Of a stretch of DNA of 36,258 bases, positions 16,737 to 27,547 are shown in pieces. The notes beneath the pieces were generated by a model. That model ran no database searches. It was given only the letters and a program-made list of their open reading frames with translations, and had not been told where the DNA came from. The DNA is from an uncultured Allomuricauda sp. (GTDB taxonomy: Bacteria; Bacteroidota; Bacteroidia; Flavobacteriales; Flavobacteriaceae), in NCBI GenBank assembly GCA_937899065.1, contig CALBPG010000084.1, positions 1 through 36,258 of the forward strand. Direction: 5' to 3'. The translations under genes and the position numbers were made by a program. The stretch's first letter is position 1; every line of letters begins with the position of its first letter.

Positions 16737-17312
16737 ATGAAGAACATCAAACTATTTTCCCTGGCGATTTTGGCCCTCGGCCTATTGGCTTCCTGCTCTT
16801 CCGTACGCGTTGTTGCAGATTATGACCAAAAAGTAGATTTTCAAACCTACGATACCTTCGCGTTTTATAAAACAGGAATTGATCGTGCACAAATTTCCGA
16901 TTTGGACAAAAAGCGAATTTTGCGCGCCATCGATGCTGAAATGAGCGCTCGCGGTTTTACCAAATCGCAAGAACCTGACCTTTTAGTAAGCATTTTCACC
17001 AAAGAAAGAGAAGAAGTTGACGTCTTCAACAACAATATTGGTTGGGGCTGGGGCTGGGGTGGCTTCTACAATCCTTGGATTTGGGGTCCCGGATGGGGCT
17101 GGGGCGGCGGCAATATGGTCAGCACCCGTACCGAAGGCTCTTTGTATATTGACCTCATTGATGCCAAAAGCAAGGAATTGGTCTGGCAAGGGCGTGGCGT
17201 CGGCACCCTGAACAACATCAAAAACATTGAAAAGAAAGAAAAAAGGATACGGGAGTTCGTTTCCGAAATTCTTGAGGAATATCCTCCGGCGAACCGAGTA
17301 GCCGCAAACTAA
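16737..17312 (+). CDS. DUF4136-like lipoprotein with Gly/Trp-rich insert
   Basis: ATG at 16737 gives MKNIKLFSLAILALGLLASCSSVRVVADYDQKVDFQTYDTFAFY; longer track start at 16686 is less likely. Confidence 0.87.
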   Translation: MKNIKLFSLAILALGLLASCSSVRVVADYDQKVDFQTYDTFAFYKTGIDRAQISDLDKKRILRAIDAEMSARGFTKSQEPDLLVSIFTKEREEVDVFNNNIGWGWGWGGFYNPWIWGPGWGWGGGNMVSTRTEGSLYIDLIDAKSKELVWQGRGVGTLNNIKNIEKKEKRIREFVSEILEEYPPANRVAAN

Positions 17313-17320
17313 GAGTACAA

Positions 17321-17346
17321 AAACCGCTTTAAAAGCGGTTTTTTTC
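17321..17346 (+). terminator. Rho-independent terminator
   Basis: AAACCGCTTTAAAAGCGGTTTTTTTC. Confidence 0.88.
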
Positions 17347-17399
17347 TGTCCAAGGTTTCCACATGAGGATTTCGTAAATTTATAAGCACTAAAGCAGTA

Positions 17400-19157
17400 T
17401 TGATGGGATATGAATCAAATCCAATTTTAGATAAACTTCCAGAGCATTTAAAGCAGTTCATCAAACCGCAGGATTACGAGGCCTACACGGCCATTAACCA
17501 AGCAGTTTGGCGCTACGTGATGCGAAAAAATGTAGCCTATTTGGGCAAGGTGGCACACGCCTCCTACGTCGACGGTTTGCACAAAACGGGAATCTCCATT
17601 GAGCATATTCCCAATATGTACGGCATGAACCGTATTTTAAAAGAAATCGGTTGGGCTGCCGTAGCCGTTGATGGTTTTATTCCTCCCTCAGCTTTTATGG
17701 AATTTCAGGCTTACAATGTGCTGGTCATTGCTTCGGATATCCGACAATTGGAAAACATCGAATATACCCCAGCACCTGACATAATCCACGAAGGCGCGGG
17801 ACATGCACCCATCATCGCCAATCCTGAGTATGCTGAATACCTGAGACGTTTTGGGGAAATTGGAAGCAAAGCCATTTCCAGTGCAAAGGATTATGAGTTA
17901 TACGAAGCGGTACGACATTTATCTATTATCAAAGAAGCCAACGGGACCTTACCAGAAGAAATTCGCATCGCTGAGGAAAAAATAGCAGACCTTCAGCAAA
18001 ACATGGGGAAACCCAGTGAAATGGCCTTAATCCGAAATTTACATTGGTGGACCGTAGAATATGGCTTGATTGGAACCCTTGAAAAACCTAAAATCTACGG
18101 TGCGGGTTTACTGTCTTCTATCGGAGAAAGTGAGTGGTGTATGACAGAAGATGTTACCAAGCTTCCCTATACCTTGGAAGCAGCAAATATGCCGTTCGAT
18201 ATTACCAAGCCACAACCGCAACTGTTCGTAACTCCAAATTTTGCACATTTGAGTCAAGTGCTCGAAGATTTTGCGAATACCATGGCATTGCGAACCGGAG
18301 GACTTTCAGGGGTTGACAAACTCATAGCTTCCAAGGCGCTAGGTACCATCGAATTGAGTACAGGTATTCAGATTTCAGGACATTTTCATAATATCATTTC
18401 GCATGAGGGTAAACCCATATACTTCAGAACGGTTGGGGCTACGGCTTTGGCTTACCGCGAAAAAGAATTGGTAGGACATTCCGTTTTAGACCATCCCGAA
18501 GGGTTTGGCTCCCCAGTAGGTAAATTAAAAGGCATCAACTTGGCCATTGAAGATATGAGCCCGAGAGATCTTCGAGCCTATAATATTTTTGAAGGCAAAC
18601 AAGTATCCCTTGAATTTGAAGGTGGTGTAAAAGTAGAAGGCACCATTGTGACGGGAACACGAAACCTTCAAGGTAAAATCATCTTGATTACTTTTCAAGA
18701 TTGCAAGGTGACGCACGATGGCAAGCTGCTATTTTTACCGGAATGGGGACTGTACCATATGACCGTTGGACGGGAAATTGTTTCCGCCTTTAACGGCCCT
18801 GCCGATTTAAAAAGTTTCGATTTGATTACCCACGTTCCAGAAGAAGGAACGATAAAAACGGAGCTGAGTCCGAACCAAGAAAAGTTGGAGCAGTATTACC
18901 AGCAGATTCGGGATTTCAGGGAACAGAAAAACCCTACCATTTCAAGACACAAAGTTTTCATGGAATTGGAGAAACATTTCCCTGATGACTGGCTCTTGCC
19001 CGTAGAACTTTACGAATTGGCCGTTAAAAATGGTGACAGTGGATTCGCCAAAGACATTTTGGCCCATTTGGAAAAAGTAAAGCAGAACCATCCTAATTTC
19101 GGAGCCTTAATCGACGATGGCATTGCGGTCACGAATGCAGAGCGGGTCAAAGCTTAA
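17400..19157 (+). CDS. phhA: Aromatic amino acid hydroxylase (phenylalanine 4-monooxygenase-like) with long C-terminal extension
   Basis: ILKEIGWAAVAVDGFIPPSAFMEFQAYNVLVIASDIRQLENIEYTPAPDIIHEGAGHAP contains the AAAH iron-binding motif; 585 aa total. Confidence 0.9.
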   Translation: MMGYESNPILDKLPEHLKQFIKPQDYEAYTAINQAVWRYVMRKNVAYLGKVAHASYVDGLHKTGISIEHIPNMYGMNRILKEIGWAAVAVDGFIPPSAFMEFQAYNVLVIASDIRQLENIEYTPAPDIIHEGAGHAPIIANPEYAEYLRRFGEIGSKAISSAKDYELYEAVRHLSIIKEANGTLPEEIRIAEEKIADLQQNMGKPSEMALIRNLHWWTVEYGLIGTLEKPKIYGAGLLSSIGESEWCMTEDVTKLPYTLEAANMPFDITKPQPQLFVTPNFAHLSQVLEDFANTMALRTGGLSGVDKLIASKALGTIELSTGIQISGHFHNIISHEGKPIYFRTVGATALAYREKELVGHSVLDHPEGFGSPVGKLKGINLAIEDMSPRDLRAYNIFEGKQVSLEFEGGVKVEGTIVTGTRNLQGKIILITFQDCKVTHDGKLLFLPEWGLYHMTVGREIVSAFNGPADLKSFDLITHVPEEGTIKTELSPNQEKLEQYYQQIRDFREQKNPTISRHKVFMELEKHFPDDWLLPVELYELAVKNGDSGFAKDILAHLEKVKQNHPNFGALIDDGIAVTNAERVKA

Positions 19158-20826
19158 GTTGCTGCTGATTCTCTTGATTGTTTTTTAGAATTGCGATTTC
19201 AGCCTCTCGCCGCGGATAGTATAAAATTTGATGTTCTTCTCCGTTTCGTGAAAGGGTGAGCTGAACTTCCTTTTCCGGGTTGCCATACCAAATACTTCGT
19301 GAAAGCACGAGGTCTCCTCTTTGCACCCCAGCTTTTTCCGCAGCACTTCCCGAAACCACCCTCACCACCTCAGTCTGGTCTTTGTTAAAAGCAAAACCTA
19401 GTTCGTATAGGATGGTATTGTTTTCATATGCGAGGCCTTGTGCTTCAAAAAAATCTTGGAAGGGTATCGGATTTCCATTTTCAATAAAGCGGGTATATCC
19501 AATTTGGTCTGCATCAGGTAAATAATGTGTCATGTGTTCCAGAAACAATTCACGATTAAACTTGTTCCCTTCATCCGCTGCCGCTAGTAATTCTAACATA
19601 AAGTCATCCAGACTGTACTTTCCCTGAGATGTTTTTTGAATGGTATAATCCAAGTAGAAAGCATACAAAGCACCACGGAAATAAGGAAGCTTTTGATATT
19701 CCGGGTTCGTCCAGAAGTTGTTGTAATTGACTTCACTATTGGGTACCTCCTTTATGGATAAGGCTTCTAGGTTTTTAATCATGTCATTCATGGAACTGAT
19801 AAAAAACGCTGCCCCCAACCCATTGATTTTATGCTTTGCAACATTTTTATAGGTGTAGTATTCGGTAAAACCTTCGCTAAACCAATACTCTAGTTCTTCG
19901 TTGTCATTTTGAATGCGGTGTCCTATCCAATTGTGCAATAACTCGTGATTGAACAGATGCACCATTTGTTCCATGTCAATATAGTTGTTGTTCGAAAAGG
20001 ACGTAGCAAACGAATTCGTGAGTCCAGTACCTTGACAGCTACTCCCTAATTCTTGTTCGAACGGTTGCATGGTCACCGTGAAATAAGGCTGGCTATGGTC
20101 ATTCCAAAAGTCTCGTTGAACGGTGCTGGTTTTTTCAAGCAAGGTTTTCATTTCTTCAGGCGTAAACGGAACCCAATCCCCACGCGTAGCAAGGAAAACT
20201 TTATTGTCTTGTATCGTAATTTCTTGGATGTTAAAGTCTCCTCCCAAAAAAATAGCACTATGAAATTCTTCGGGAGCAATAGCAACTATTTCTTGTATAC
20301 TTGAATTACTGCCAAAACTGTTGTGAACTACTTGTGGAGCATCAAATCCTTTCCAAAGCAACCGAATATCCAAGGTTGGTACATCTACCTCGGGCAACAT
20401 AAACAGGTTGTGTGAAAAAACATGAAAATATTCTGGTAGAATAATCGGCCTATAGGTTACACTAGTATTTATGGGGTGGTCAAAATCCTGTTTCAACGCA
20501 TATTCAAATTCAATATTCTCTAGGTTTTTGGGGTATTGGAGTATCACCTGACCCGTCTTTTTATCCATGGAAACCTCTCCCTTCACCCCCAAAAGATTTG
20601 CATAGTGAACGGTATTATGAAGATTTTCTTCCCCCCAAGTACGGTCTTGATAGGTTAAAATGGTCTGACCACAGGAATCGGCAGGAAGGGTCATTTTGAC
20701 CTTCAACAATTGAAGGGAATCCTGGTCAACCTGCGTAATTTCATATTCTACATCCCATATCTTTTCAGGTTGACAATTTATCAGCAAACACAATACTCCG
20801 ATTATGGTGAAAATTCTTTGTCCCAT
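19147..20826 (-). CDS. M61-like aminopeptidase with PDZ domain, lipoprotein
   Basis: HLFNHELLHNWIGHRI (HExxH), WFSEGFTEYYTYKN, C-terminal PDZ VVRVVSGSAAEKAGVQRGDLVLSR; start likely MGQRIF at 20826, though an upstream in-frame ATG at 20874 exists. Confidence 0.88.
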   Translation of the reverse strand: MGQRIFTIIGVLCLLINCQPEKIWDVEYEITQVDQDSLQLLKVKMTLPADSCGQTILTYQDRTWGEENLHNTVHYANLLGVKGEVSMDKKTGQVILQYPKNLENIEFEYALKQDFDHPINTSVTYRPIILPEYFHVFSHNLFMLPEVDVPTLDIRLLWKGFDAPQVVHNSFGSNSSIQEIVAIAPEEFHSAIFLGGDFNIQEITIQDNKVFLATRGDWVPFTPEEMKTLLEKTSTVQRDFWNDHSQPYFTVTMQPFEQELGSSCQGTGLTNSFATSFSNNNYIDMEQMVHLFNHELLHNWIGHRIQNDNEELEYWFSEGFTEYYTYKNVAKHKINGLGAAFFISSMNDMIKNLEALSIKEVPNSEVNYNNFWTNPEYQKLPYFRGALYAFYLDYTIQKTSQGKYSLDDFMLELLAAADEGNKFNRELFLEHMTHYLPDADQIGYTRFIENGNPIPFQDFFEAQGLAYENNTILYELGFAFNKDQTEVVRVVSGSAAEKAGVQRGDLVLSRSIWYGNPEKEVQLTLSRNGEEHQILYYPRREAEIAILKNNQENQQQLKL

Positions 20827-20873
20827 TTTTTTGGTTTGAGTAAGAGACGAAACAAAAAAAGTAATGTCACACA

Positions 20874-21479
20874 TTACTCCAAAAAGGCATCGCTTTCATG
20901 GATAGTATTCCCCTCATATACCAAAGTCCACCCCATGGTTTCCGTGAGCAGCAATATTCTTGAAAGCTCGCTTAAAAAGCGGTTCTCCGAATTGGAAACC
21001 AATGAAGAGGCTTCAATCTTTTTCAGTAGAGACCGCTTCACATTGTCTTTTATAGTATTGTAATCTTTTGCTTCAAAGGGATTTAAATAATCTGCAGTTA
21101 CATCATAATATTCAAAGTCTGGATTGATGTTGATTTCTGGTTCCGGAAGATATTTTACCGTAACCGTTTTGGTTTCGGTATCAATTTCATAGGTCAATTG
21201 GCGCATATCGTAACTAATACTGACTGCGGCATTGACCACCACCAAGGCTTTTTTATCGGCAGTCAACATAGGTCCAAAAAGTTCTTTGGAATCCTTGTAA
21301 CTATATACCTCAGAAAAATGGCCTTCTGAGACTATCAATTTGGAAACATTCTTCAGTTCCTGTTGAATCAGCATAGAGCTTTCTTCCAGAACTACACTTT
21401 CTTGTTTGCGCTCCGCACAAGACTTATAAATGAGTACAGAGGTCAACGCCAGTAGCGCTCCAGCAAGCACTTTTTTCAT
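20874..21479 (-). CDS. DUF4230-like protein
   Basis: N-terminal TM; VSKLIVSEGHFSEVYSYKDSKELFGPMLTADKKALVVVNAAVSISYDM. Confidence 0.82.
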   Translation of the reverse strand: MKKVLAGALLALTSVLIYKSCAERKQESVVLEESSMLIQQELKNVSKLIVSEGHFSEVYSYKDSKELFGPMLTADKKALVVVNAAVSISYDMRQLTYEIDTETKTVTVKYLPEPEININPDFEYYDVTADYLNPFEAKDYNTIKDNVKRSLLKKIEASSLVSNSENRFLSELSRILLLTETMGWTLVYEGNTIHESDAFLE

Positions 21480-22435
21480 GTATCGAATTTTATCCGTGGG
21501 TATCGTTCCTGAAGATACTCAATTTTGGCAGCCAACTGTTTTTGCCGCATGCTATTCGCTTCTGAGTTTGGATTTATAGGTCTGTGGGCTAATCCTTTTT
21601 GTATTCCATCAATCTCTTTCATGGTGGTTTTTGCTTCTTCAGAAATCCAGGCATCGGTAAACTTTTCCCAGAGATAATCAATAGCCAATGCATTCGGATG
21701 AACCAGGTCCTTTTCATAAAAGCGATAATCCCGTAGCTCATCCATTACAATTTCGTACGCTGGAAAATAGGCGATATCCTTGCCAGGGTGTTGGTCTAAA
21801 AGATGATGCAAAGCGTGAATTAAATGCCCTTTACTACGTTGGTTTTCCACAAAACCATCTTTCAAATGGCGTACTGGCGAAATGGTAAAAAGAAGTTGCG
21901 TATTCCTATTCAACTCTCTTGCTAGGAAAACGATTCGCTCCAAACTTTTGATAAGCACCTTGGGAGATAGTAATTTCTTCTCGAATTCCTTTTGGGGCAC
22001 TTTGTGGCAATTAGCCACGGTTTGGTTGTTTGTACCTTGGTAATATACCCAAGCGGTTCCAAGAGTGATGCACACATGCGAAGCTTCTTCCAAAAAAGCC
22101 CTTGTCCTTTGTAAAGCCGAATTTAGCTTCTCCAGCAATTCTTTCTTGGACGGACTGCTCAACCTTGAGTGCGCATCGAAGCAATGCCAAAGTCCATGAT
22201 GCTGAAAAACATCACCCTCAGTATACGGTTTCTGGGTTACCACTCTATCCAAAAAGGCTTCAATCGCAAGTGGATGAAAAAGAATTCCGAAGGGATTTTG
22301 CTGAATTTCGAACTTAAAGTAGTCCAATTTTTCGCCTATGTTTTCGGTAAAACAAGAACCCAACAATAGTACTTTGCTTTGATAATCGATAGGCGATTGC
22401 CCTTTTTCTAATGGAACTTGGGCATATAATTTCAT
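21476..22435 (-). CDS. GSCFA domain protein
   Basis: [21 protein letters not shown]...[37 protein letters not shown]. Confidence 0.93.
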   Translation of the reverse strand: MKLYAQVPLEKGQSPIDYQSKVLLLGSCFTENIGEKLDYFKFEIQQNPFGILFHPLAIEAFLDRVVTQKPYTEGDVFQHHGLWHCFDAHSRLSSPSKKELLEKLNSALQRTRAFLEEASHVCITLGTAWVYYQGTNNQTVANCHKVPQKEFEKKLLSPKVLIKSLERIVFLARELNRNTQLLFTISPVRHLKDGFVENQRSKGHLIHALHHLLDQHPGKDIAYFPAYEIVMDELRDYRFYEKDLVHPNALAIDYLWEKFTDAWISEEAKTTMKEIDGIQKGLAHRPINPNSEANSMRQKQLAAKIEYLQERYPRIKFDT

Positions 22436-25047
22436 TGCAGATAGGCTTCAGCCGCTTTTAGGGCTTCTGGAATTCCATCGGGATTCTTGCCCCCAGCCGT
22501 GGCAAAGAAAGGTTGTCCGCCACCACCGCCTTGAATGTGTTTGCCCAATTCTCTCACAATAGTTCCCGCATTGAGATTTTTATCCGCAGCTAGCGACTTG
22601 GAAATGTAGCAACCCAGCAAGGCTTTCCCTTCCTTTTCAGCGGCAAGCAGTAAAAACAAATTATCTATTTGTCCTCCAATTTCAAAAGCCAAATCTTTGA
22701 TGCCACCAGCGTCTAAATCCACCTTTTTAGCCAAGAATTGAACCCCATTTATGGTACTGAGTTCTGATATCAAATCGTTTTTAAGGCCTTTGGCTTTGTC
22801 CTTTAACAAGAGTTCCACCTGCTTTTTCAACTGGGCGTTTTCGTCTTTCAAGCCTTCCACAGCTTTTACAGGGTCTTTGGTGTTGTTTAGCAAGTCTCGA
22901 ATCTCGAAAAGGGTTCGGTTGTTTTCAAAATAAAAGGCTTTCACCGCGTCAGAAGTAATGGCTTCTATTCGTCGAATACCTGCTGCCACAGCTCCTTCGG
23001 AAACAATCTTAAAGTGCCATATATCCCCTGTGTTGTTCACGTGCGTTCCTCCACAAAGTTCGATGGATTGTCCAAAACGAATGGTTCGTACTGTATCCCC
23101 GTACTTTTCTCCAAAAAGGGCCATGGCCCCTTGTTCCAAGGCTTCTTTTACCGGTACATTGCGATGCTCTTCCAAAGGAAGATGTCCTTCAATTCGAGCG
23201 TTTACAAAATTCTCAACATCGCGCAATTGTTCTACTTCCAACTTGGCAAAATGCGAAAAGTCAAATCGGAGGTATTTTGAATGTACAGCGGAGCCACGTT
23301 GTTCCACATGGCTTCCCAAAACCTCGCGCAAAGCTTGGTGCAACAAGTGTGTTGCGGTATGGTTGCTCGCAGTTCGGAAACGCTGCTTTTCATCTACGGA
23401 AGCCTTGAATTCTTGGTGTACATCTTTTGGCAGGTTTTCGGTAAAATGAACAATCTCGTTGTTTTCTTTTTTGGTATCCACTACGTACACCACATCTCCA
23501 CCTTGGGATTCCAAATATCCTTTATCTCCTACTTGGCCACCGCTCTCGGGATAAAAAGGTGTTAGGTTGAATACCAATTGAAATCGCTCCCCTTCCTTTT
23601 TGGTCTTCACCTTGCGATACTTCACCAATTTCACTTGGGTTTGCAAGGTATCATACCCCACAAATTCTTGTTCTTTGTCTTCCGAGAGAACGGTCCAATC
23701 TTCTTTGGATACTTCGGAAGCGGCTCGCGAACGTGTTTTTTGCGCCTCCAGGGATTTCTCGAAACCAGCCATGTCCAAAGCATAGCCCTGCTCCTCAAGT
23801 ATCAGTGACGTCAAGTCAATCGGAAACCCGAAAGTATCGTACAGTTCAAACGCTTTGTCGCCAGCAATGGTCTTGTCCTTTGCGGATTTCATTACTGAAT
23901 TCAAAAGGACCAAACCTTGTTCCAATGTGATCAAGAACGAGTTCTCCTCTTCCTTGATGACGTTCTCAATCAATTGGTATTGCTCCTTCAATTCCGGAAA
24001 GGCTTGCCCCATGGTTTCACCCAAAACCTTTACTAACCGAAAAATGAAAGGTTGTTTCGTATCTAAAAACGTGAAACCATAACGAATGGCTCGTCTTAAA
24101 ATCCTTCGAATCACGTAACCCGCACCTGTATTGCTTGGCAACTGTCCATCCGCTATGGCAAAAGAAACGGCCCTGACATGGTCTGCCACCACACGGATTG
24201 CGATATCGGTCTCCTCATTTTTACCGTATTCATGTCCCGTAATCGTCTCTATTTCGCGAATCAAAGGCGTGAAAACATCCGTATCGTAGTTCGATTGAAC
24301 TTTTTGCAGCACCATACACAGTCGCTCGAAGCCCATCCCAGTATCGACGTGTTTTTGAGGAAGATTCTCTAAACGTCCATCCGCTTTACGATTGTACTGC
24401 ATGAAAACAAGGTTCCAGATTTCAACCACTTGTGGATGGTCTTGGTTGACCAAACTGGCTCCTGGAACTTTAGCTTTATCTTCTTCAGACCGAATGTCTA
24501 CATGAATTTCAGAACATGGACCACATGGGCCCTGCTCACCCATCTCCCAAAAGTTATCCTTTTTGTTGCCCATAATGATTCGGTCTTCCGGAACAATGGC
24601 CATCCATAAGTCTAAGGCTTCTTGGTCCATACCAAGATTATCTGCATCATCACTTCCTTCGAACACTGACACGTACAAACTATCCTTATCAATTTTGAAG
24701 ACCTCGGTCAACAATTCCCAAGCCCAAGCAACAGCCTCTGTTTTGAAATAATCTCCAAAACTCCAGTTGCCCAACATCTCGAACATGGTGTGATGGTAGG
24801 TGTCTTTTCCAACCTCATCCAAATCGTTATGCTTTCCACTTACCCGAAGACACTTCTGGGTATCGGCAATACGTTTGGCTTCCGAAGTGGAATTCCCAAG
24901 GAAAAATTCTTTGAATTGGTTCATCCCAGCATTGGTGAACATTAGGGTAGGATCGTCCTTCATGACCATCGGTGCAGATGGTACGATTTTGTGGGATTTT
25001 CCTTTGAAAAACTCCAAAAAAGCAGCTCTAATTTCCCGTGATGTCAT
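22432..25047 (-). CDS. alaS: Alanyl-tRNA synthetase
   Basis: Full-length 871 aa; [47 protein letters not shown]-terminal [14 protein letters not shown]. Confidence 0.98.
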   Translation of the reverse strand: MTSREIRAAFLEFFKGKSHKIVPSAPMVMKDDPTLMFTNAGMNQFKEFFLGNSTSEAKRIADTQKCLRVSGKHNDLDEVGKDTYHHTMFEMLGNWSFGDYFKTEAVAWAWELLTEVFKIDKDSLYVSVFEGSDDADNLGMDQEALDLWMAIVPEDRIIMGNKKDNFWEMGEQGPCGPCSEIHVDIRSEEDKAKVPGASLVNQDHPQVVEIWNLVFMQYNRKADGRLENLPQKHVDTGMGFERLCMVLQKVQSNYDTDVFTPLIREIETITGHEYGKNEETDIAIRVVADHVRAVSFAIADGQLPSNTGAGYVIRRILRRAIRYGFTFLDTKQPFIFRLVKVLGETMGQAFPELKEQYQLIENVIKEEENSFLITLEQGLVLLNSVMKSAKDKTIAGDKAFELYDTFGFPIDLTSLILEEQGYALDMAGFEKSLEAQKTRSRAASEVSKEDWTVLSEDKEQEFVGYDTLQTQVKLVKYRKVKTKKEGERFQLVFNLTPFYPESGGQVGDKGYLESQGGDVVYVVDTKKENNEIVHFTENLPKDVHQEFKASVDEKQRFRTASNHTATHLLHQALREVLGSHVEQRGSAVHSKYLRFDFSHFAKLEVEQLRDVENFVNARIEGHLPLEEHRNVPVKEALEQGAMALFGEKYGDTVRTIRFGQSIELCGGTHVNNTGDIWHFKIVSEGAVAAGIRRIEAITSDAVKAFYFENNRTLFEIRDLLNNTKDPVKAVEGLKDENAQLKKQVELLLKDKAKGLKNDLISELSTINGVQFLAKKVDLDAGGIKDLAFEIGGQIDNLFLLLAAEKEGKALLGCYISKSLAADKNLNAGTIVRELGKHIQGGGGGQPFFATAGGKNPDGIPEALKAAEAYLQ

Positions 25048-25151
25048 TGTATTTGCTAGGGTTTTATTAAAATTAACACTTTGTACAAAACAATCTTTAT
25101 ATTTGTGTGTTTTGATAAAAAGAATGGGCTAAAATAGGATAAAATCCCATC

Positions 25152-26129
25152 ATGCATAAAGTTAAGTACTATTACGATCCAGATACCCTTTCCTATCGAA
25201 AGATAGAACCCAAGAAGTCGAGAAAATACCGCAACTTGTTTTTTTTCGTGCTGGGCTCTTCATTGTTTGGATTCTTGGCTTTAATTATTCTTTTGAACAC
25301 CAGCTGGATCAATACCCCCAAGGAACTGTCTTTGCAAAGGGAGGTTAATAACTACGAGCTTCAGTTTGCTATTTTGGACAAGAAGATGGACCAGATAGAA
25401 CAGGTTCTGGGTAATATTGAAGAACGCGATAACAATATTTACCGTTTGTACTTTGAAGCCAATCCCATTCCAGAAGAACAACGACGTGCTGGTTTTGGTG
25501 GGGTAAACCGATATAAATCCCTTGATGGTTTCAACAATTCAGAGATCATTATTGACGCCACCAAACGGTTGGACGTCATTCAAAAACAAATGGTCATCCA
25601 ATCCAAATCTTTAGACGAAATTGCACAACTGGCTGCTGAAAAAGAGAAGCTTTTGGCGTCTATTCCGGCGATTCAACCCGTTCGAAACGAAGACTTGAGG
25701 CGCATGGCCTCAGGATATGGATGGCGCTCCGATCCCTTTACAAAAGCGAGAAAAATGCACTGGGGAATGGATTTTAGTGCCCCCAGAGGAACACCAATCT
25801 TTGCCACGGGAGATGCTGTAGTAACAAGAGCGGATAACAAATCTTCAGGATACGGAAAGCATGTACGCCTAGACCATGGGTATGGATATGTAACCCTTTA
25901 TGCCCACTTGAGTAAATACAATGTGAGCGTAGGGCAAAAGGTAAAGCGTGGAGACCTGATTGCATTTGTAGGCAATACCGGAAGGTCTCAAGCTCCTCAC
26001 CTACACTATGAGGTTTTTAAAGACGGAGAGCGTATCAACCCTATTAACTTCTATTATGGAAGTTTGACGGCGAAAGAATTTGAAAATCTGGTCAAATTCG
26101 CCAACCAAGAAAATCAATCTCTGGATTAA
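25152..26129 (+). CDS. M23 family metallopeptidase with N-terminal TM and coiled coil
   Basis: RMASGYGWRSDPFTKARKMHWGMDFSAPRGTPIFATGDAVV...HLDHGYGYVTLYAHLSKYNV...APHLHYEVFKDG (as read: VRLDHGYGYVTLYAHL). Confidence 0.95.
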   Translation: MHKVKYYYDPDTLSYRKIEPKKSRKYRNLFFFVLGSSLFGFLALIILLNTSWINTPKELSLQREVNNYELQFAILDKKMDQIEQVLGNIEERDNNIYRLYFEANPIPEEQRRAGFGGVNRYKSLDGFNNSEIIIDATKRLDVIQKQMVIQSKSLDEIAQLAAEKEKLLASIPAIQPVRNEDLRRMASGYGWRSDPFTKARKMHWGMDFSAPRGTPIFATGDAVVTRADNKSSGYGKHVRLDHGYGYVTLYAHLSKYNVSVGQKVKRGDLIAFVGNTGRSQAPHLHYEVFKDGERINPINFYYGSLTAKEFENLVKFANQENQSLD

Positions 26130-26458
26130 TGCATGTTGAACTGCCTGAGAAACGGTATTATGGCATTGGGGAAGTCGCCAAAGCCTTCGGCGTGAACACT
26201 TCACTCATCCGTTTTTGGGAAAAGGAATTCGACGTACTACAGCCCAAAAAAAATGCCAAGGGCAATCGAAAATTTACTCCACAGGATATTCAAAATCTCA
26301 AACTTATTTATCATTTGGTAAAGGAACGTGGTTTTACCTTGGAAGGTGCCAAAACCCATCTTAAGGAAGAGAAACTGAAGACTCTTTCAAAGTTTGAGAT
26401 TATCGACAAACTCCAATTCGTTAAGGCTGAACTTTTGAAGATAAAAGACCAGCTGTAA
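26129..26458 (+). CDS. MerR family transcriptional regulator
   Basis: YYGIGEVAKAFGVNTSLIRFWEKEFDVLQPKKNAKGNRKFTPQDI; start overlaps the M23 stop codon by 1 nt (TAATG). Confidence 0.92.
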   Translation: MHVELPEKRYYGIGEVAKAFGVNTSLIRFWEKEFDVLQPKKNAKGNRKFTPQDIQNLKLIYHLVKERGFTLEGAKTHLKEEKLKTLSKFEIIDKLQFVKAELLKIKDQL

Positions 26459-26507
26459 CAAAACACTACAATACAACACTTATTCAATAACCATAATAAA
26501 CACTACA

Positions 26508-27107
26508 ATGAAAAAATGGCTTATTCCTTTAATCATACTGGTAGTAATTGCTTTCGGAATCTATCAATGGGCTGTAGGCTTTAACAATACGGCTGTAGAA
26601 CTTGAAGCGAACGCTAAGACCGCTTGGTCAAATGTCGAAAGTGCTTATCAGCGCAGAAACGACTTAATCGGCAACTTGGTCAAAACGGTACAAGGAGCAG
26701 CAGACTTTGAACGAGGTACCTTAAAAGATGTTATCGAGGCACGTTCTAAAGCCACCAATACCACCATTGATGCCAACAACATTACTCCAGAAAAGCTGGC
26801 AGCCTTTCAAGAGGCCCAAACTGGTTTGTCTTCAGCGCTTTCCAGACTTTTGGTTACGGTAGAACGGTATCCGGACCTCAAGGCAAATCGCAACTTTTTG
26901 GAACTACAATCGCAATTGGAAGGAACTGAGAACCGCATCAATGTCGAACGCAATCGGTTTAACGAAACCGTTAACCTTTACGACATCCATACCACAAAAT
27001 TCCCTGGAAAGATTCTGGCGGGCTGGTTTGGTTTTGAGGAGATGCCTCGTTATAAATCCGACCCAGGTTCCGAAAATGCCCCGGATGTCAATTTTGAATT
27101 CGACTAA
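26508..27107 (+). CDS. lemA: LemA family protein
   Basis: AKTAWSNVESAYQRRNDLIGNLVKTVQGAADFERGTLKDVIEARSKAT. Confidence 0.96.
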   Translation: MKKWLIPLIILVVIAFGIYQWAVGFNNTAVELEANAKTAWSNVESAYQRRNDLIGNLVKTVQGAADFERGTLKDVIEARSKATNTTIDANNITPEKLAAFQEAQTGLSSALSRLLVTVERYPDLKANRNFLELQSQLEGTENRINVERNRFNETVNLYDIHTTKFPGKILAGWFGFEEMPRYKSDPGSENAPDVNFEFD

Positions 27108-27109
27108 AT

Positions 27110-27547
27110 ATGTCCACAGTTGAAGCCTTTTTGACTTCCGAAGAGGAGCAGGAAATCGTACAGGCCATTTTAGCAGCGGAAAAGAACACTTCAGGAGAAA
27201 TTCGAGTGCATATAGAAGCCTCAGCGACCATGGACCACTTTAGCCGCGCCCAACAAGTATTCCACTTCTTAAAAATGGACAATACCAAAGATGAAAATGG
27301 CGTGTTGATTTATGTGGCAGTGAACGACCGAAAATTCGTGATTTATGGAGACCGCGGGATTGACCGAGTTGTTCCGAGAGGATTTTGGGATACTACCAAA
27401 GATGTTATTGCAAACCACTTCAAATCAGGAGATTTCAAAACAGGGATTATTGAGGGAATTCTAAAAGCAGGAAAAGAGTTGGAACAACATTTTCCTTGGG
27501 AACATGGAGACACTAATGAATTGAGCGATGCAGTTTCCAAAGGCTAG
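27110..27547 (+). CDS. TPM domain protein (short form)
   Basis: IVQAILAAEKNTSGEIRVHIEA...GVLIYVAVNDRKFVIYGDRGID. Confidence 0.9.
   Translation: MSTVEAFLTSEEEQEIVQAILAAEKNTSGEIRVHIEASATMDHFSRAQQVFHFLKMDNTKDENGVLIYVAVNDRKFVIYGDRGIDRVVPRGFWDTTKDVIANHFKSGDFKTGIIEGILKAGKELEQHFPWEHGDTNELSDAVSKG

Noticed and set aside
22958-23449. 163-aa plus-strand ORF and several neighbouring ORFs (23281-25132)
   Set aside because: Antisense to the full-length alaS gene; Ser/Cys-rich translation typical of shadow frames.
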